64,000 nt of DNA from Giesbergeria anulus (GCF_900111115.1 NZ_FOGD01000007.1:1-64000); one strand, 5' to 3'. Shown: positions 43,419 to 52,838, numbered from the stretch's first letter. Translations and numbers: made by a program. The notes: generated from the letters alone by a model not told the origin.

Positions 43419-44027
43419 CTAGAACATCGGCACGAACTCAGGACTAGAGGGCTGGATGCCCGCCACGCCGCGCACCTGCATCGGCTCATAGTCCGCTGGA
43501 TTGAAGGATGCAGTCGCACCGCTCCCGAACATCGCGGCGGGCGGCTGGTGTTGAACGGGTGCTGCTGCCATCGGGGGCTGGTAGCGCTGCTGGGCGGCCA
43601 CCGCTGGATAAGCCGGAGCAACCACCGGCTTACTGGCCACTTGCACCCCAGCGTACTGATACTGCACAGATTGAGAGGCAACGGGTGCCACTGGAGGCGG
43701 GTTCTGGGGCGCGGCAGCCTGATAGGCAGGCATTGCCCCGACTGCCGCAGTGGGTTGCACTGGGTACAGATACTGCGCAGACTGCTGATGCACGCTGGCA
43801 ACGATGGCGGGGCGCTGGGTTTGCTGCTGCGCCACAGGGACGGGGGCTGTGCGGCACAAGGCGTCAGCGCGTTCAGTGCCCAGCGTGTTGCGCCACACTA
43901 GAGCAGCCTCAAGCTGTCCATTCGGGCCTAACGTGCATTGCACACTGGATTGAGCGTGCGCCGCGCCAGTGCCCACAATGGCAATGGCTGAAATCACAAC
44001 CGCTTTAGAGATAGATCGAGTGATCAT
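43419..44027 (-). CDS. Secreted Ala/Pro/Gln-rich protein of the VirB block
   Basis: A 202-aa protein with signal MITRSISKAVVISAIAIVGT cleaved near AHA, a short Cys-bearing head (VQCTLGPNGQ...ALCRTAP) and a low-complexity Gln/Pro/Ala tail. GAAAGGA precedes ATG. It ends the VirB11-B2-B3-B4-B5-B6 operon. The identity is unknown; its place suggests an accessory or entry-exclusion-type component, without sequence proof. Confidence 0.55.
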   Translation of the reverse strand: MITRSISKAVVISAIAIVGTGAAHAQSSVQCTLGPNGQLEAALVWRNTLGTERADALCRTAPVPVAQQQTQRPAIVASVHQQSAQYLYPVQPTAAVGAMPAYQAAAPQNPPPVAPVASQSVQYQYAGVQVASKPVVAPAYPAVAAQQRYQPPMAAAPVQHQPPAAMFGSGATASFNPADYEPMQVRGVAGIQPSSPEFVPMF

Positions 44028-44058
44028 CAGATTTCCTTTCGACAAAATTCGATAGTTA

Positions 44059-45240
44059 TTAGGGGGCTGAACTTTGCCGCCCAGCTTTGCGCGCCAGAGC
44101 CGCCCCGGTTTGTTTCCCAGCGTTCTGCATTCCTGCGGCAGCCCGGTAAGCGCCATTAGCAGCATTCGACGCGCCCTTGACGGCACCTTGCGCTGCATTG
44201 GCAATCATGTTGCCCGGAGCACTCGACATGGCGGAGCCAGCACCTGTACGTCCGGGGAATAGCGCATCAGCAAACGATGGAATCGCTTGGAAGACCTTGG
44301 ATAGTGATGCTGCAATCAGTGCCAGAGCAAGCAATTTACCAACCGTGCCTGTCTGACCCACCATGAAACCCTTCATCGTGTTCAGAATGGCATTCTGAAT
44401 CAAGACCATGACAATGACCGCCAGCGCAGTGAGCATGGCCGCATTTATCAGGAAATTGATCCACTGGTCAAACCAGCGACGAGTAGCAGGCATAGGCAGT
44501 GTTGCAATAAAAAGTGGGCCTACCGCAACGCCGATACCCAATGCCACTGGCCCGGTCAGAAATACTGCAACAATGTCCTTCATCGCAATCAAAATCAGAA
44601 CGCCCGCACCAGCCAAAATCACCAAAGCAATAATAGCTTCCAAAACGATACTGAAAATTCCCCAACTAAATTCAAACCTATTCAGTACCGAAATGAAGAT
44701 GTTGATAAAAGACCCCACGAACGTATTGATAAAATTCGTAAAGGCTGCACCTACCGATGTACCACTAGCTGCAATTGCTTTTTGCCCAAGATCGACCACA
44801 TCGCCAACTATCATTCCATAGTTTGTTAAGAGCATGGCTGTCAATGCAGAAAATATGACAGGCTCCATCATTGCACTGAATGCTGACTTCTTAGAAATCA
44901 TCGCAATAAGTAGTGCCCAAAGCAAAGCTATCAACGCTAAAGCACCAGCAATACTCATAGCTAATCCGTTCAGGTTAGAAGCTATAGGCATACCAGCACC
45001 GACAAACATATCTATAGCGCTTCGCCCCAAAACGTCATCAATAACTTTAGCAATCAGCCGCAGTGATTCAACTTCATTTCCAGTTCCGTTTCCTGCCCCC
45101 GCTCCATTTTGCGGAGGGGCGGAACCAAAAGTTTCACGGAAAAAATCACCGAAGGCACCAGCAAAAGCGTTTGTAGAAAACAAAGAAGGGAGTAGAAATA
45201 AAAATATCCTCCCAATTTTTTTGTGAGAAAAGTGACTCAT
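44059..45240 (-). CDS. virB6: VirB6/TrbL-like polytopic membrane protein
   Basis: A 393-aa protein with a signal-like first helix, about six membrane helices (for example LAMSIAGALALIALLWALLI, IALVILAGAGVLILIAM, AAMLTALAVIVMVLIQ) and a Gly/Ala/Gln-rich C-terminal tail. This is the layout of VirB6/TrbL, the inner-membrane channel component. ATG 45240 is preferred; a GTG six codons upstream touches the SD-like GGAG. Confidence 0.85.
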   Translation of the reverse strand: MSHFSHKKIGRIFLFLLPSLFSTNAFAGAFGDFFRETFGSAPPQNGAGAGNGTGNEVESLRLIAKVIDDVLGRSAIDMFVGAGMPIASNLNGLAMSIAGALALIALLWALLIAMISKKSAFSAMMEPVIFSALTAMLLTNYGMIVGDVVDLGQKAIAASGTSVGAAFTNFINTFVGSFINIFISVLNRFEFSWGIFSIVLEAIIALVILAGAGVLILIAMKDIVAVFLTGPVALGIGVAVGPLFIATLPMPATRRWFDQWINFLINAAMLTALAVIVMVLIQNAILNTMKGFMVGQTGTVGKLLALALIAASLSKVFQAIPSFADALFPGRTGAGSAMSSAPGNMIANAAQGAVKGASNAANGAYRAAAGMQNAGKQTGAALARKAGRQSSAP

Positions 45241-45306
45241 TGATTTATTCCGCTGCACCTCCAGTTGGAGGATGCTATAAATTATTATGCAATTTCTCGC
45301 CCAATA

Positions 45307-46062
45307 CTAGCGAGAGCCAGTCGCCCCTATTTGCGCCCGATCAGCCTCTAATGCGCGATATGATTCCACGAAATAGTCAGCGAGAGACTGCTCATGCTGT
45401 TGTTCTTTTTTGGCCTCTTCTGCCATTTTTTGAGCTTGATTTTTATTTTGCGTACTCATTGCATAAAGCATCGCAGAATTCTGATCGATGATGATGCTGC
45501 TGGCATTAACGCTGGCTTGCAAGGCTTCTGTTGGGCCACTAACGTAAGGCATTTTTTGCAGCAACGCTCGATTGGCCTCATAAGCATTTTTAATTTGCCT
45601 ATCAGCATGGGCTGCTGCATCAAATAAAGCAAGGGCCTGTTTATCACCCGCATCTTTTCTACGTCCAATATCAGCGGCAAACTCATTCCAATTATGAAAT
45701 CGGCTGGCACCAAATACATTTTGCAAATCATTCAAAGCCTGCTGACCCTGCCGTATCGACCCCTGAAGTCGCTGTGACTCCCGCATCACATCACCAACCA
45801 ACGCACGGATTTCAGATGTATCCGCTATCGAATCGGCCAATTCAAATAATTTTTTGTTTGATAATTGAGTTTCAATGAAGATTTTTGCTTGGGTAATAGT
45901 TTGCGCTGTTGCTTCAACTGCTGACTTCAAATTTTGCACATGGTTCGTTGGATCATAAACAATCCGCCCACCACCACCAAACAAGGCGTAAGCGGGTGCA
46001 GCGGTTGTGCTAATGGCCGCAGCCACGAAAAGGCCCATGATTTTTCTGCGTGTACTTTTCAT
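45307..46062 (-). CDS. virB5: VirB5/TrbJ-like protein
   Basis: A 251-aa protein with a signal peptide ending APAYA, then FGGGGRIVYDPTNHVQNL, which is typical of TrbJ, and a long helical region. VirB5/TrbJ is a periplasmic, minor-pilus component. The ATG overlaps the VirB4 stop (ATGA). Confidence 0.85.
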   Translation of the reverse strand: MKSTRRKIMGLFVAAAISTTAAPAYALFGGGGRIVYDPTNHVQNLKSAVEATAQTITQAKIFIETQLSNKKLFELADSIADTSEIRALVGDVMRESQRLQGSIRQGQQALNDLQNVFGASRFHNWNEFAADIGRRKDAGDKQALALFDAAAHADRQIKNAYEANRALLQKMPYVSGPTEALQASVNASSIIIDQNSAMLYAMSTQNKNQAQKMAEEAKKEQQHEQSLADYFVESYRALEADRAQIGATGSR

Positions 46063-48545
46063 TTATTTTTCCTCAAAAGTGCTTGTTGAATGTACCAATC
46101 GCGCCAGTCTTCGCCACCCCGCGCTTGGGCCTCGTCAAACAAGTCCTGAAAAATTGGTTCTGACCGTAGGTGAGCAAGAATATGATCGTCGAAGCCGGTT
46201 CGCATCGTTCGGCAAGTGCCGTTGAAAACACGTAAGTAATCGCGTTTTGGGGTCAATTCACCGATCATCGACACCTGCTCATTGCTCATGCCGAACATGG
46301 TGCGATAAAGTTCGCGGTGATTTTCCAAGCGGGGGTTGTAGCCAAGGATCAGATTGGGTACGTTATCCGCCAAGGTGGCCCGGATGCGCTCGTTATCCAC
46401 GCCAGAAACGGATTCTGGGGATTGGACGGTCATCCAGACCATCGCGTTGAGCTTACGGAAGGTTTTGAGCCAGCCATCGATGGCATCAAGGAATGCTTCG
46501 TTGTTGAGTAAAAAGCTGGCTTCTTCCAAGTAGATGAGGGTGGGCCGCCCCGTCAGGCTACGCATGATCGAGGTCAGCATGTGATCCAAAAATGCCCGCG
46601 ACAGGCGCTCCACGGCCATGATTTCGCGCATCTCAATGCACGTCCAAGAAGACATTTGAAAATCGTCTTCCACGGAGTCGAAGTAGCCGTATGGCCCACC
46701 CTTGACCCATTCGGACAGCAGTGTTTGCAGCTTGCGTGGCATCAACGTCCACACGGTTGAGAGGCACAGCTTTTGAGAAGATTGGGCCACGTTGTCCAGA
46801 ATGCGATAAATTTCCTGCCGATCTTCAGCAGTTACAGTATCCCCAGCCTCTGCAATGCGGCGCAGCAAGAATTCGCGCGCCTGCACCTTACCCAAATCGC
46901 CCTCGCGCAGATGGGCCATCGGATTCAGGCGAATAGTGTTTCCGCGCAAGTCCATGTGGGTGCCACCCGCCAGCCCGGTGATGATCCGGCACGACCTATC
47001 TCGGTCAAAGATGACGACCTGTGCATCTTTGTAGCGGGTGAACTGGGCCAAGCAGTAGTTCACGAAAGTAGTTTTACCGCCACCCGATGGCATCACCATC
47101 AGCGTGTGCCCCAGTTGGCCTACAAATGGATCGAAATGAACCTCAGTGCCTAGCACAGACTGGAAGGTGGCCAGTGAGCGGACAGGCTTGCCATAGACCG
47201 TCTTGGAAAGATGATCGCAGTCCTTGGAGCCAGTATCCGCAGTAATCAATGGCAGGCACTGGGCTACCAGCTCAGAGTTGGCCAACATCAGGCGCTTGTT
47301 GGTAGCCCACTGACCTGGCAACATCGACAGGAACGCAGCTTTCAAGCCTACGCGCTCCCGAATCATGGGTACTTGGCTCAGTGTGCGCGATACCTCATCA
47401 ATGGTTTGCTCAAGCTGTTTGGTATTGTCGGCCAACAGTATCAGCGTCATGGAGTGGTGTACGAACCCCAGACCATCAGAAAGCTGGCGGCCCATTGCTT
47501 CAAGGCATTGGGCGTAGAGTTCTGCCTTACCCGGATCGACTTCGGGTTCACTGCTACCGCTGGCATAGGCGGCAAACCGCTGCGCCACTGTGCTTTGCGT
47601 CATGCGATAGAAGCGGGTGGCCTCATCGAGCGTAGCGCGCGTGGTGGCCTCACTCATGCACTTGACGATATGCACCAAGCGATACTCCACTTGCAAGCCC
47701 AAGATACTAGACAACGCAGTTGGCAAGGGATAATTTCTCAGCGAGAGTACGCCGCCGAAAGTAGTTCTGTCAGGCCCGTAAGAAATAAACGTATCACGGC
47801 CAAATTTCAAGTCAGACAAAGCAGCCGCGCTATCAAGAACCGATTGTGGGCGAATTTGGTAGCTTGTCTTTTCGCGCAAAGAGATGTTTGCCATGCGAAT
47901 CAGCGCATTGTCCAAATCCCACCCAGACAAGCGGCGCATGGTAAGCGTATGGCTACTGGCAACTACCTTTTTGATACCAGCGGTCGCTTGACGGATGTTT
48001 TCATCTAGTTGACGTGCATCGTGTAACACCGCATTTTTTCCGCTCTTGGTGGGATTGAGGCTTTCAATGATAGCGACAGGCAAAGATTTTCCTTCGTCTG
48101 CCATGAGTCGCTGCACCTTATCCATGAAAGCGAAAACGCCTGTTTCGCCCAAGTAGGCAATAAATAGATGGAAACTGATTGTGAAAACAGTCCCAGATTC
48201 ATAGCGTGATTTTTCTCGCGCTGCAAAAATTTCTTGTAGCGTATTTTTTTCGTCGCCTTGGCTCAGGTCTGGCTGTGTTTTTTTTCTTTTATCAATAACC
48301 CACCAAGTATAAAACCTTTCATCCATTGATTGGAAGGCATTTTGCACTTCATTAACCGCATTTTCTATCTCATGCGGTTTGTCTTCATCAATATCTACGC
48401 CACTGTATTCAAACCCAGCCAATAGCGAACCGTCTTTGCACAGCACTAGATCAGGTGTTGTATGTATCAACCAAGGCAAATGCTCAGAAAGCGATTGTCG
48501 ATTGATCGCAGACTCTGGATTTCTAGCGGGGATTTTTTTGTTCAA
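46059..48545 (-). CDS. virB4: VirB4/TrbE-like secretion ATPase
   Basis: An 828-aa CagE/TrbE/VirB family ATPase: Walker A MPSGGGKTTF, Walker B region LIYLEEASFLL and the RLMLANSELVAQ block before the ATPase domain. It powers pilus assembly and substrate transfer. The start is a TTG seven bases after AAGGGAG and overlapping the VirB3 stop as TTGA, so it is coupled; the frame is open seven codons further but without a site. Confidence 0.9.
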   Translation of the reverse strand: MNKKIPARNPESAINRQSLSEHLPWLIHTTPDLVLCKDGSLLAGFEYSGVDIDEDKPHEIENAVNEVQNAFQSMDERFYTWWVIDKRKKTQPDLSQGDEKNTLQEIFAAREKSRYESGTVFTISFHLFIAYLGETGVFAFMDKVQRLMADEGKSLPVAIIESLNPTKSGKNAVLHDARQLDENIRQATAGIKKVVASSHTLTMRRLSGWDLDNALIRMANISLREKTSYQIRPQSVLDSAAALSDLKFGRDTFISYGPDRTTFGGVLSLRNYPLPTALSSILGLQVEYRLVHIVKCMSEATTRATLDEATRFYRMTQSTVAQRFAAYASGSSEPEVDPGKAELYAQCLEAMGRQLSDGLGFVHHSMTLILLADNTKQLEQTIDEVSRTLSQVPMIRERVGLKAAFLSMLPGQWATNKRLMLANSELVAQCLPLITADTGSKDCDHLSKTVYGKPVRSLATFQSVLGTEVHFDPFVGQLGHTLMVMPSGGGKTTFVNYCLAQFTRYKDAQVVIFDRDRSCRIITGLAGGTHMDLRGNTIRLNPMAHLREGDLGKVQAREFLLRRIAEAGDTVTAEDRQEIYRILDNVAQSSQKLCLSTVWTLMPRKLQTLLSEWVKGGPYGYFDSVEDDFQMSSWTCIEMREIMAVERLSRAFLDHMLTSIMRSLTGRPTLIYLEEASFLLNNEAFLDAIDGWLKTFRKLNAMVWMTVQSPESVSGVDNERIRATLADNVPNLILGYNPRLENHRELYRTMFGMSNEQVSMIGELTPKRDYLRVFNGTCRTMRTGFDDHILAHLRSEPIFQDLFDEAQARGGEDWRDWYIQQALLRKNK

Positions 48546-48859
48546 ATCGCAACTCCCTTGCCCCAACCTTTAGGGCGTGATTCTGATGGCTCACCGTGCG
48601 AAGGCTCTCCCGATTTTAAATCGTTCGGCACATACTCATGAATCATGTAGAGATTCACAATCTCTGGATCAATACGAAAAAACCACGAAGCAGCCTTGTG
48701 GATAATCGCTGCAATGGGGAATGTGGATAATCCCCAAGGCAGCCCAATTGTCATAGCAATCAGTGCTGCTATTGACCAAATCATTGACGCCGTTTTTGCC
48801 CCCACCCCGGCAGTTAAGCGAGGGCGGCGAAAAACCGGATAATCTGGTGCTGGCGTCAC
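48542..48859 (-). CDS. virB3: VirB3/TrbD-like protein
   Basis: A 105-aa membrane protein with the YPVFRRPRLTAGV start that is characteristic of the family and two adjacent hydrophobic helices. The start is GTG overlapping the VirB2 stop as GTGA. VirB3 partners VirB4 in the inner membrane. The C-terminal tail is hydrophilic. Confidence 0.85.
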   Translation of the reverse strand: MTPAPDYPVFRRPRLTAGVGAKTASMIWSIAALIAMTIGLPWGLSTFPIAAIIHKAASWFFRIDPEIVNLYMIHEYVPNDLKSGEPSHGEPSESRPKGWGKGVAI

Positions 48860-49221
48860 GACGACAGGCTACAGCTTGAGGTCAGACCTGTTTGCTGCAC
48901 AATATAAACAGCGGCAGTAGCTATCGCGCAACCAATCATGACGTACATAACCAGATCACCGACGATGGAGGACTTAACGAAAAAGCTATTCGCCACAAAA
49001 ATGAGAACAGCAATAATTGCCGCGCCTGTCACAATGGTTTTCATAAACGAGGCAACATTACACAAGCCTGTCGCAGCAGACCCAGAATTTTGTGCCATTG
49101 CATCCGTCCCAAGAAAAAGCGTCAAAAAAATCAACGCCAAGAACTTCATTGCTGGTGAAATTTTCGGAAATTCTAGCGAAAAGCTATTTTGTGAGAAGGT
49201 AGTCAATTTTATATTCTCCAT
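48856..49221 (-). CDS. virB2: VirB2/TrbC-like conjugative pilin
   Basis: A 121-aa precursor: a long N-terminal extension, a hydrophobic signal (MKFLALIFLTLFLGTDAMA) and a mature pilin of two membrane helices (IVTGAAIIAVLIFVANSFF; DLVMYVMIGCAIATAAVYIV). The start shown overlaps the end of VirB11 by 38 bp; an internal ATG at 49149 would give a shorter signal. Neither has a strong Shine-Dalgarno. Confidence 0.8.
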   Translation of the reverse strand: MENIKLTTFSQNSFSLEFPKISPAMKFLALIFLTLFLGTDAMAQNSGSAATGLCNVASFMKTIVTGAAIIAVLIFVANSFFVKSSIVGDLVMYVMIGCAIATAAVYIVQQTGLTSSCSLSS

Positions 49222-50233
49222 TTTCAACACCATGAACTAAGGCAATTTCTGCCACTCGACGAACGCTCTTATGAACGTCGCCATCTTTCACATAGCGACG
49301 TTCACAAAAAACGATGAGATTGATACAGCTAGTGATGTATCGTTGTGCAGCGGCTGGAGACATTTGTACTCCAGAAGGAAGGGACATTTGGAATAGCATT
49401 TCCAGCGTACTCAATGCCCCCAAAGCGGAAGATGCGTGAAGGGTGGTTACGCTTCCATTGTGTCCAGAAGAAAGGGCACGCAGCAAATCGTAAGTGTCAT
49501 CGCCGCGAGTTTCAGACAAAATCAGTCGATCAAACCGCGACCGCATGGCGTGCTGGATCAATACCTTGGCCGTCAACCCCGTTTGAGGTGTAGCCAACAT
49601 GCACTCTTTATTTTCTACACGCAAAGCCATTTCTCGCGCATCTTCAATTAGGCCAATGCGCTCATTTTTCGGCAGCCCCATGAGAATGGCATTTGCCAAC
49701 GTGGTTTTGCCGCCAGACGTTGGGCCAGCAAATACGCAATTCTTTTTCTGGTTAATAATCAGATCGGTCAGCAGTTCACCTTGCTCGACCGTCAGCATGT
49801 CCCACTGGACAAGCTGATCCAGTGTGGGCCGCATCTCCGGCTCCAAGTGCTTCCGAATGGTGATCGTCGTACCACGCGAATCAACGCCCTTCAGGGCACC
49901 AGCAAAGCGCAGGCCACCGACTGAGGTACTGACAACGGCTTGTTCAGTACCTGGCGTCATGTCAACGCCCGCACCTCCGTTAGCTTTCCCCACGGTAGTC
50001 AAAGCAACGCTTCGATCAGCCTCAGAAATGCAGATGTCGGTAAGGGCAATGGCACCTTTGCGCTCAACCCAAACGCAACCATCTGCCGTGACCATGATCT
50101 CGGTTACGGTGTCATCTTCCAAGATGGAGGCAATAGGCCGCAGAGAATCACTGATGATTTGGTTGATTGTTTGAATATCGATCATGTGGTCAATGATGGC
50201 AACCAATTGACCTTTTATCGAAGCGAAAAACAT
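49184..50233 (-). CDS. virB11: VirB11/TrbB-like secretion ATPase
   Basis: A 349-aa hexameric ATPase: Walker A GPTSGGKTTLAN, LILSETRGDDTYD and the His box SGHNGSVTTLHASS. It is the first gene of the VirB11-B2-B3-B4-B5-B6 operon. The ATG at 50233 sits in a small palindrome (ATCGAAAATTCGAT) and lacks an SD; the ATG at 50185 (MIDIQTINQ) is the alternative start. Confidence 0.9.
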   Translation of the reverse strand: MFFASIKGQLVAIIDHMIDIQTINQIISDSLRPIASILEDDTVTEIMVTADGCVWVERKGAIALTDICISEADRSVALTTVGKANGGAGVDMTPGTEQAVVSTSVGGLRFAGALKGVDSRGTTITIRKHLEPEMRPTLDQLVQWDMLTVEQGELLTDLIINQKKNCVFAGPTSGGKTTLANAILMGLPKNERIGLIEDAREMALRVENKECMLATPQTGLTAKVLIQHAMRSRFDRLILSETRGDDTYDLLRALSSGHNGSVTTLHASSALGALSTLEMLFQMSLPSGVQMSPAAAQRYITSCINLIVFCERRYVKDGDVHKSVRRVAEIALVHGVENGEYKIDYLLTK

Positions 50234-50354
50234 CGAATTTTCGATAGATTTCGCATCTCTGAGACGGGTGAAGCTGGCGAAGGTTATATGGTATCTACAG
50301 ACTGATTTGATTCTTGAACTTACTGCCTGATAATAGTGTCAACAGGAGATTCTC

Positions 50355-51041
50355 ATGAAACAAGAACGCCCCACATTTTTCTCAGCAGCGATGGTAAAGC
50401 GAATCCTCGATAAAAACTCATCGACCGCAGATACAACCGAAACAACCATTCAAAATTTTTCTGCCGAAGATATTGGTTTTGAAAACATCCAAAAATCGTT
50501 CAAGAAAATTTTTCCAGAGGCACGGCTCCTGAAAAACGTCATCCTGCCAATGGAAGATGATGGCCTTGTAAAAACGGCAGAATACGATGTGATGGTTGTT
50601 TGTGCAGCGGGCATCCACATCTTTGAAATCAAAGGCTATCCAAAGGGCAAGGTTTGGTACGAAAAAGGTGAGAATGGGTTGCGCCTTTGGAAAATAGATA
50701 ACGGCACTACCGTTAGTGAAATCCACGACCCGATCAGTCAAGGTCTAGGCAAGCTGTATTACATCCGAAAATCGGTGCAATGCTTCTCCAAATATTATGT
50801 TTACTTCACTGGGGATGAAATCGATCTTGAGCCAACCATGCCAGCTACTGTCCTGACTACGGATGAATTGCCTTATGTTTCTCGACTGGCTTACAGCGAT
50901 GCAAAATTCCGAAAATCAATGATCAAAAAAGAAGAAGTCGATGTAATTGCTGATGCCATCCTTGAGATTTCGAGCCAATACACAATAGTCGAGCATATCT
51001 CCAATTGCCGCGAGTTCCACAAGCACAAGCACGCCGCTTGA
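50355..51041 (+). CDS. NERD-domain (nuclease-related) protein
   Basis: A 228-aa protein. Residues ~60-130 show the NERD pattern: EYDVMVVCAAGIHIFEIKGY, the Asp and Glu-x-Lys of a PD-(D/E)XK-like nuclease fold. AGGAGA precedes ATG and a TTGATT-16-GATAAT promoter is plausible upstream (50306-50333). It is transcribed divergently from VirB11. NERD proteins are thought to act on DNA; on a plasmid this could be defence or DNA processing. Function is inferred. Confidence 0.7.
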   Translation: MKQERPTFFSAAMVKRILDKNSSTADTTETTIQNFSAEDIGFENIQKSFKKIFPEARLLKNVILPMEDDGLVKTAEYDVMVVCAAGIHIFEIKGYPKGKVWYEKGENGLRLWKIDNGTTVSEIHDPISQGLGKLYYIRKSVQCFSKYYVYFTGDEIDLEPTMPATVLTTDELPYVSRLAYSDAKFRKSMIKKEEVDVIADAILEISSQYTIVEHISNCREFHKHKHAA

Positions 51042-51057
51042 GTCGTGATCGACGGAC

Positions 51058-51090
51058 AAAAAAAGCCCTCCCCCGAAGGGAAGGGCCTTG
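51058..51090 (-). terminator. Terminator of ParB-like gene
   Basis: GCCCT.CCC-ttcg-GGG.AGGGC followed by T7 on the minus strand. Confidence 0.7.
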
Positions 51091-51112
51091 CTGGAGTAGC
51101 AGCGAGATTCAG

Positions 51113-51132
51113 ACCGGCCAAATTTGGCCGGT
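51113..51132. repeat. Plasmid palindrome copy 12
   Basis: Exact copy five bases past the ParB-like stop codon; another copy lies upstream of the same gene. Confidence 0.9.
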
Positions 51133-51137
51133 AGCTC

Positions 51138-52085
51138 TCACGTAGGTGTCAAAAGAGAATCCTCAATATCACTCTGTTTGAGCAGAAATTTAATTTTCTC
51201 GACATCAGTACCTGTCAGGAAAGCTAGGAGCATTTCTGCTCCCGTTCCGTCTGGGCCGTTCTTTTTGATCCACTCAATGCCGCGAGATAGAAGGAGGTCG
51301 TTCTTTTTTTCAAAGTCGTCTTCCTGCATCGGCAATTTTTCTTGGGCCTTTTTCTCTTTCTTTTCTTTTTTATCTTTCAGGTGCTTTTCAGTCACTTTGG
51401 CCTTGCCAACGGATTCAGCATTCGCCAAACCGTCTTTGAGAACTTCGATAGCTTTACTACCGTGGGTTTTTAGAGTTGCGACAGCCAGTGATGCGCTCAC
51501 CTTACCTTCTTGGACAAGGTTGCCAATTTCACGAGGCGCAGACACCAACAGAAGCAAATTTGCTACATGCTGCTTGGACAAGCCAATACGCCGAGCAACT
51601 TCAGCCTCATCCATGCCGTAGTGAACCAAGCGTTTGCAAACCAGCGCAGTTTCGTAGGAAGTCAATTGCCGCCCGTTGTTAGAAACAACCAAAGCAACCG
51701 TCAAATCTTCCATCGACGTTCCCTTTGGCTTAATCACCATCGGGATACCTTGCAGTTCTGCGCCTTCACTCATCGCCAGATCGTAAGCATCCAGCCGAGT
51801 GTGGCCATCGATCACATAGACGACATTGTTGCCATCAACTTCTGCCACGAAGCCCGCAATGGGCTTGTCTGGGAAAAATCCATTGGCTTTCATCGAATCA
51901 GCAATCACACGAACTTGCGCCAAGTAATCATCGTTCTTGATGCGGACGTTAAAGCCCTCAAGCACTTTGATTTTCTCGCGCTGGACTTTCCACAAGTCGG
52001 TGCGCTTGGCATCCTTCAGACCTGCGGTAGTGCTTCCTGGAAAAAGCATGGTATCAAATTGGATTTGCATTTCAGTATTTTCCAT
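51138..52085 (-). CDS. ParB/KorB-like DNA-binding protein
   Basis: A 315-aa protein: an N-terminal ParB/Srx-like domain with DGHTRLDAYDLA (in place of the usual GERR box), a KorB-type helix-turn-helix (DEAEVARRIGLSKQHVANLL), a Lys/Glu-rich linker (KDKKEKKEKKAQEK) and a C-terminal domain. The altered GHTR box is also common in ParB-like plasmid proteins that are not true partition factors. No ParA is nearby. The gene lies between two copies of the plasmid palindrome, which makes it a candidate reader of that element. AAAGGAG precedes ATG within leader copy 6. Confidence 0.75.
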   Translation of the reverse strand: MENTEMQIQFDTMLFPGSTTAGLKDAKRTDLWKVQREKIKVLEGFNVRIKNDDYLAQVRVIADSMKANGFFPDKPIAGFVAEVDGNNVVYVIDGHTRLDAYDLAMSEGAELQGIPMVIKPKGTSMEDLTVALVVSNNGRQLTSYETALVCKRLVHYGMDEAEVARRIGLSKQHVANLLLLVSAPREIGNLVQEGKVSASLAVATLKTHGSKAIEVLKDGLANAESVGKAKVTEKHLKDKKEKKEKKAQEKLPMQEDDFEKKNDLLLSRGIEWIKKNGPDGTGAEMLLAFLTGTDVEKIKFLLKQSDIEDSLLTPT

Positions 52086-52165
52086 TTCAATCTCCTTTCC
52101 GCATATAGCGGGGTTAATAGGATGCCAGCGCAGAGGCTGTCTTCAGAGCTGCCGCTGAAGACAAC
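52086..52165 (-). promoter_or_regulatory. Leader RNA copy 6
   Basis: Minus strand: GTTGTCTTCAG/CTGAAGACAGCC stem-loop, TCCT, TATTAACC box, CCGC-tatat-GCGG mini-hairpin, AAAGGAG, ATG of the ParB-like gene. Confidence 0.65.
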
Positions 52166-52192
52166 CCCCGAAAGGGCTGCCGGTATCTGTGA

Positions 52193-52212
52193 ACCGGCCA
52201 AATTTGGCCGGT
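52193..52212. repeat. Plasmid palindrome copy 13
   Basis: Exact copy, about 108 bp upstream of the ParB-like start and downstream of the 127-aa gene. Confidence 0.9.
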
Positions 52213-52274
52213 CGTCATTGTTTCATCTTATCACCCAGCCCATCAAGCCAGCAGCAAATTCTATTGATCTGTCT

Positions 52275-52658
52275 TTAGCTATCACCAAAGCCGACAGACT
52301 CAATGTGCAGCAGGTAGGAATTGGCGGGCGTGAGCTTCACACCATAGAGGGCTTCGTAGAGATCGGGATGCCAGTCGCGTAACGTATCAATCGCATCCAA
52401 AAAGCGATCTCTCGTTTTTGCTATGAATGGAAAGGCGATAACGGGAATGCAAAAATTCTGATCTCTCTCAAACCAGAAATACTCGCCATCCTGCAATGCC
52501 CAGTCACTTTCCAGCAGCCGCTGGAATGCCTGTGGAAATTTTTTCCGCAGCGAAAATGGAACACCTATTCCGCCATGAACGAGTGTTTGTATTTCCAGAA
52601 TTCCGAGGCCAAGCTGATATATTTTTTGAGAAATACCCCAAGGAGTGGATATTAGCAA
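52275..52658 (-). CDS. Hypothetical 127-aa protein
   Basis: Starts (as Met) LISTPWGISQKIYQL and contains YFWFERDQNFCIPVIAF and DWHPDLYEALYGV; no family recognised. The start is TTG because AAAGGAG lies six bases before it; the in-frame extension upstream simply reads the leader stem-loop. It lies between the methyltransferase and the ParB-like gene on the same strand. Confidence 0.55.
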   Translation of the reverse strand: MLISTPWGISQKIYQLGLGILEIQTLVHGGIGVPFSLRKKFPQAFQRLLESDWALQDGEYFWFERDQNFCIPVIAFPFIAKTRDRFLDAIDTLRDWHPDLYEALYGVKLTPANSYLLHIESVGFGDS

Positions 52659-52724
52659 ACGGAACTCCTTTCTGGAAATGCAGCGATCATCAGAGGCTGT
52701 CTGTAGAGGTATCCCTACAGACAA
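52659..52724 (-). promoter_or_regulatory. Leader RNA copy 7 (partial)
   Basis: The GTTGTCTGTAG/CTACAGACAGCC stem-loop matches that of copy 6 in sequence and place, but the TTAAC box and anti-SD are not clear. Confidence 0.45.
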
Positions 52725-52818
52725 CTCCCGAACGAGTTGCATTTTTCGATCAGGGCTTTCTCATTTTCTTTGCCAGCGCAAGGCACACCAGTTGGCGTAC
52801 CTTGCGCGGCTTTTTGAA

Positions 52819-52838
52819 ACCGGCCAAATTTGGCCGGT
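52819..52838. repeat. Plasmid palindrome copy 14
   Basis: Exact copy, six bases past the methyltransferase stop codon. Confidence 0.9.
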
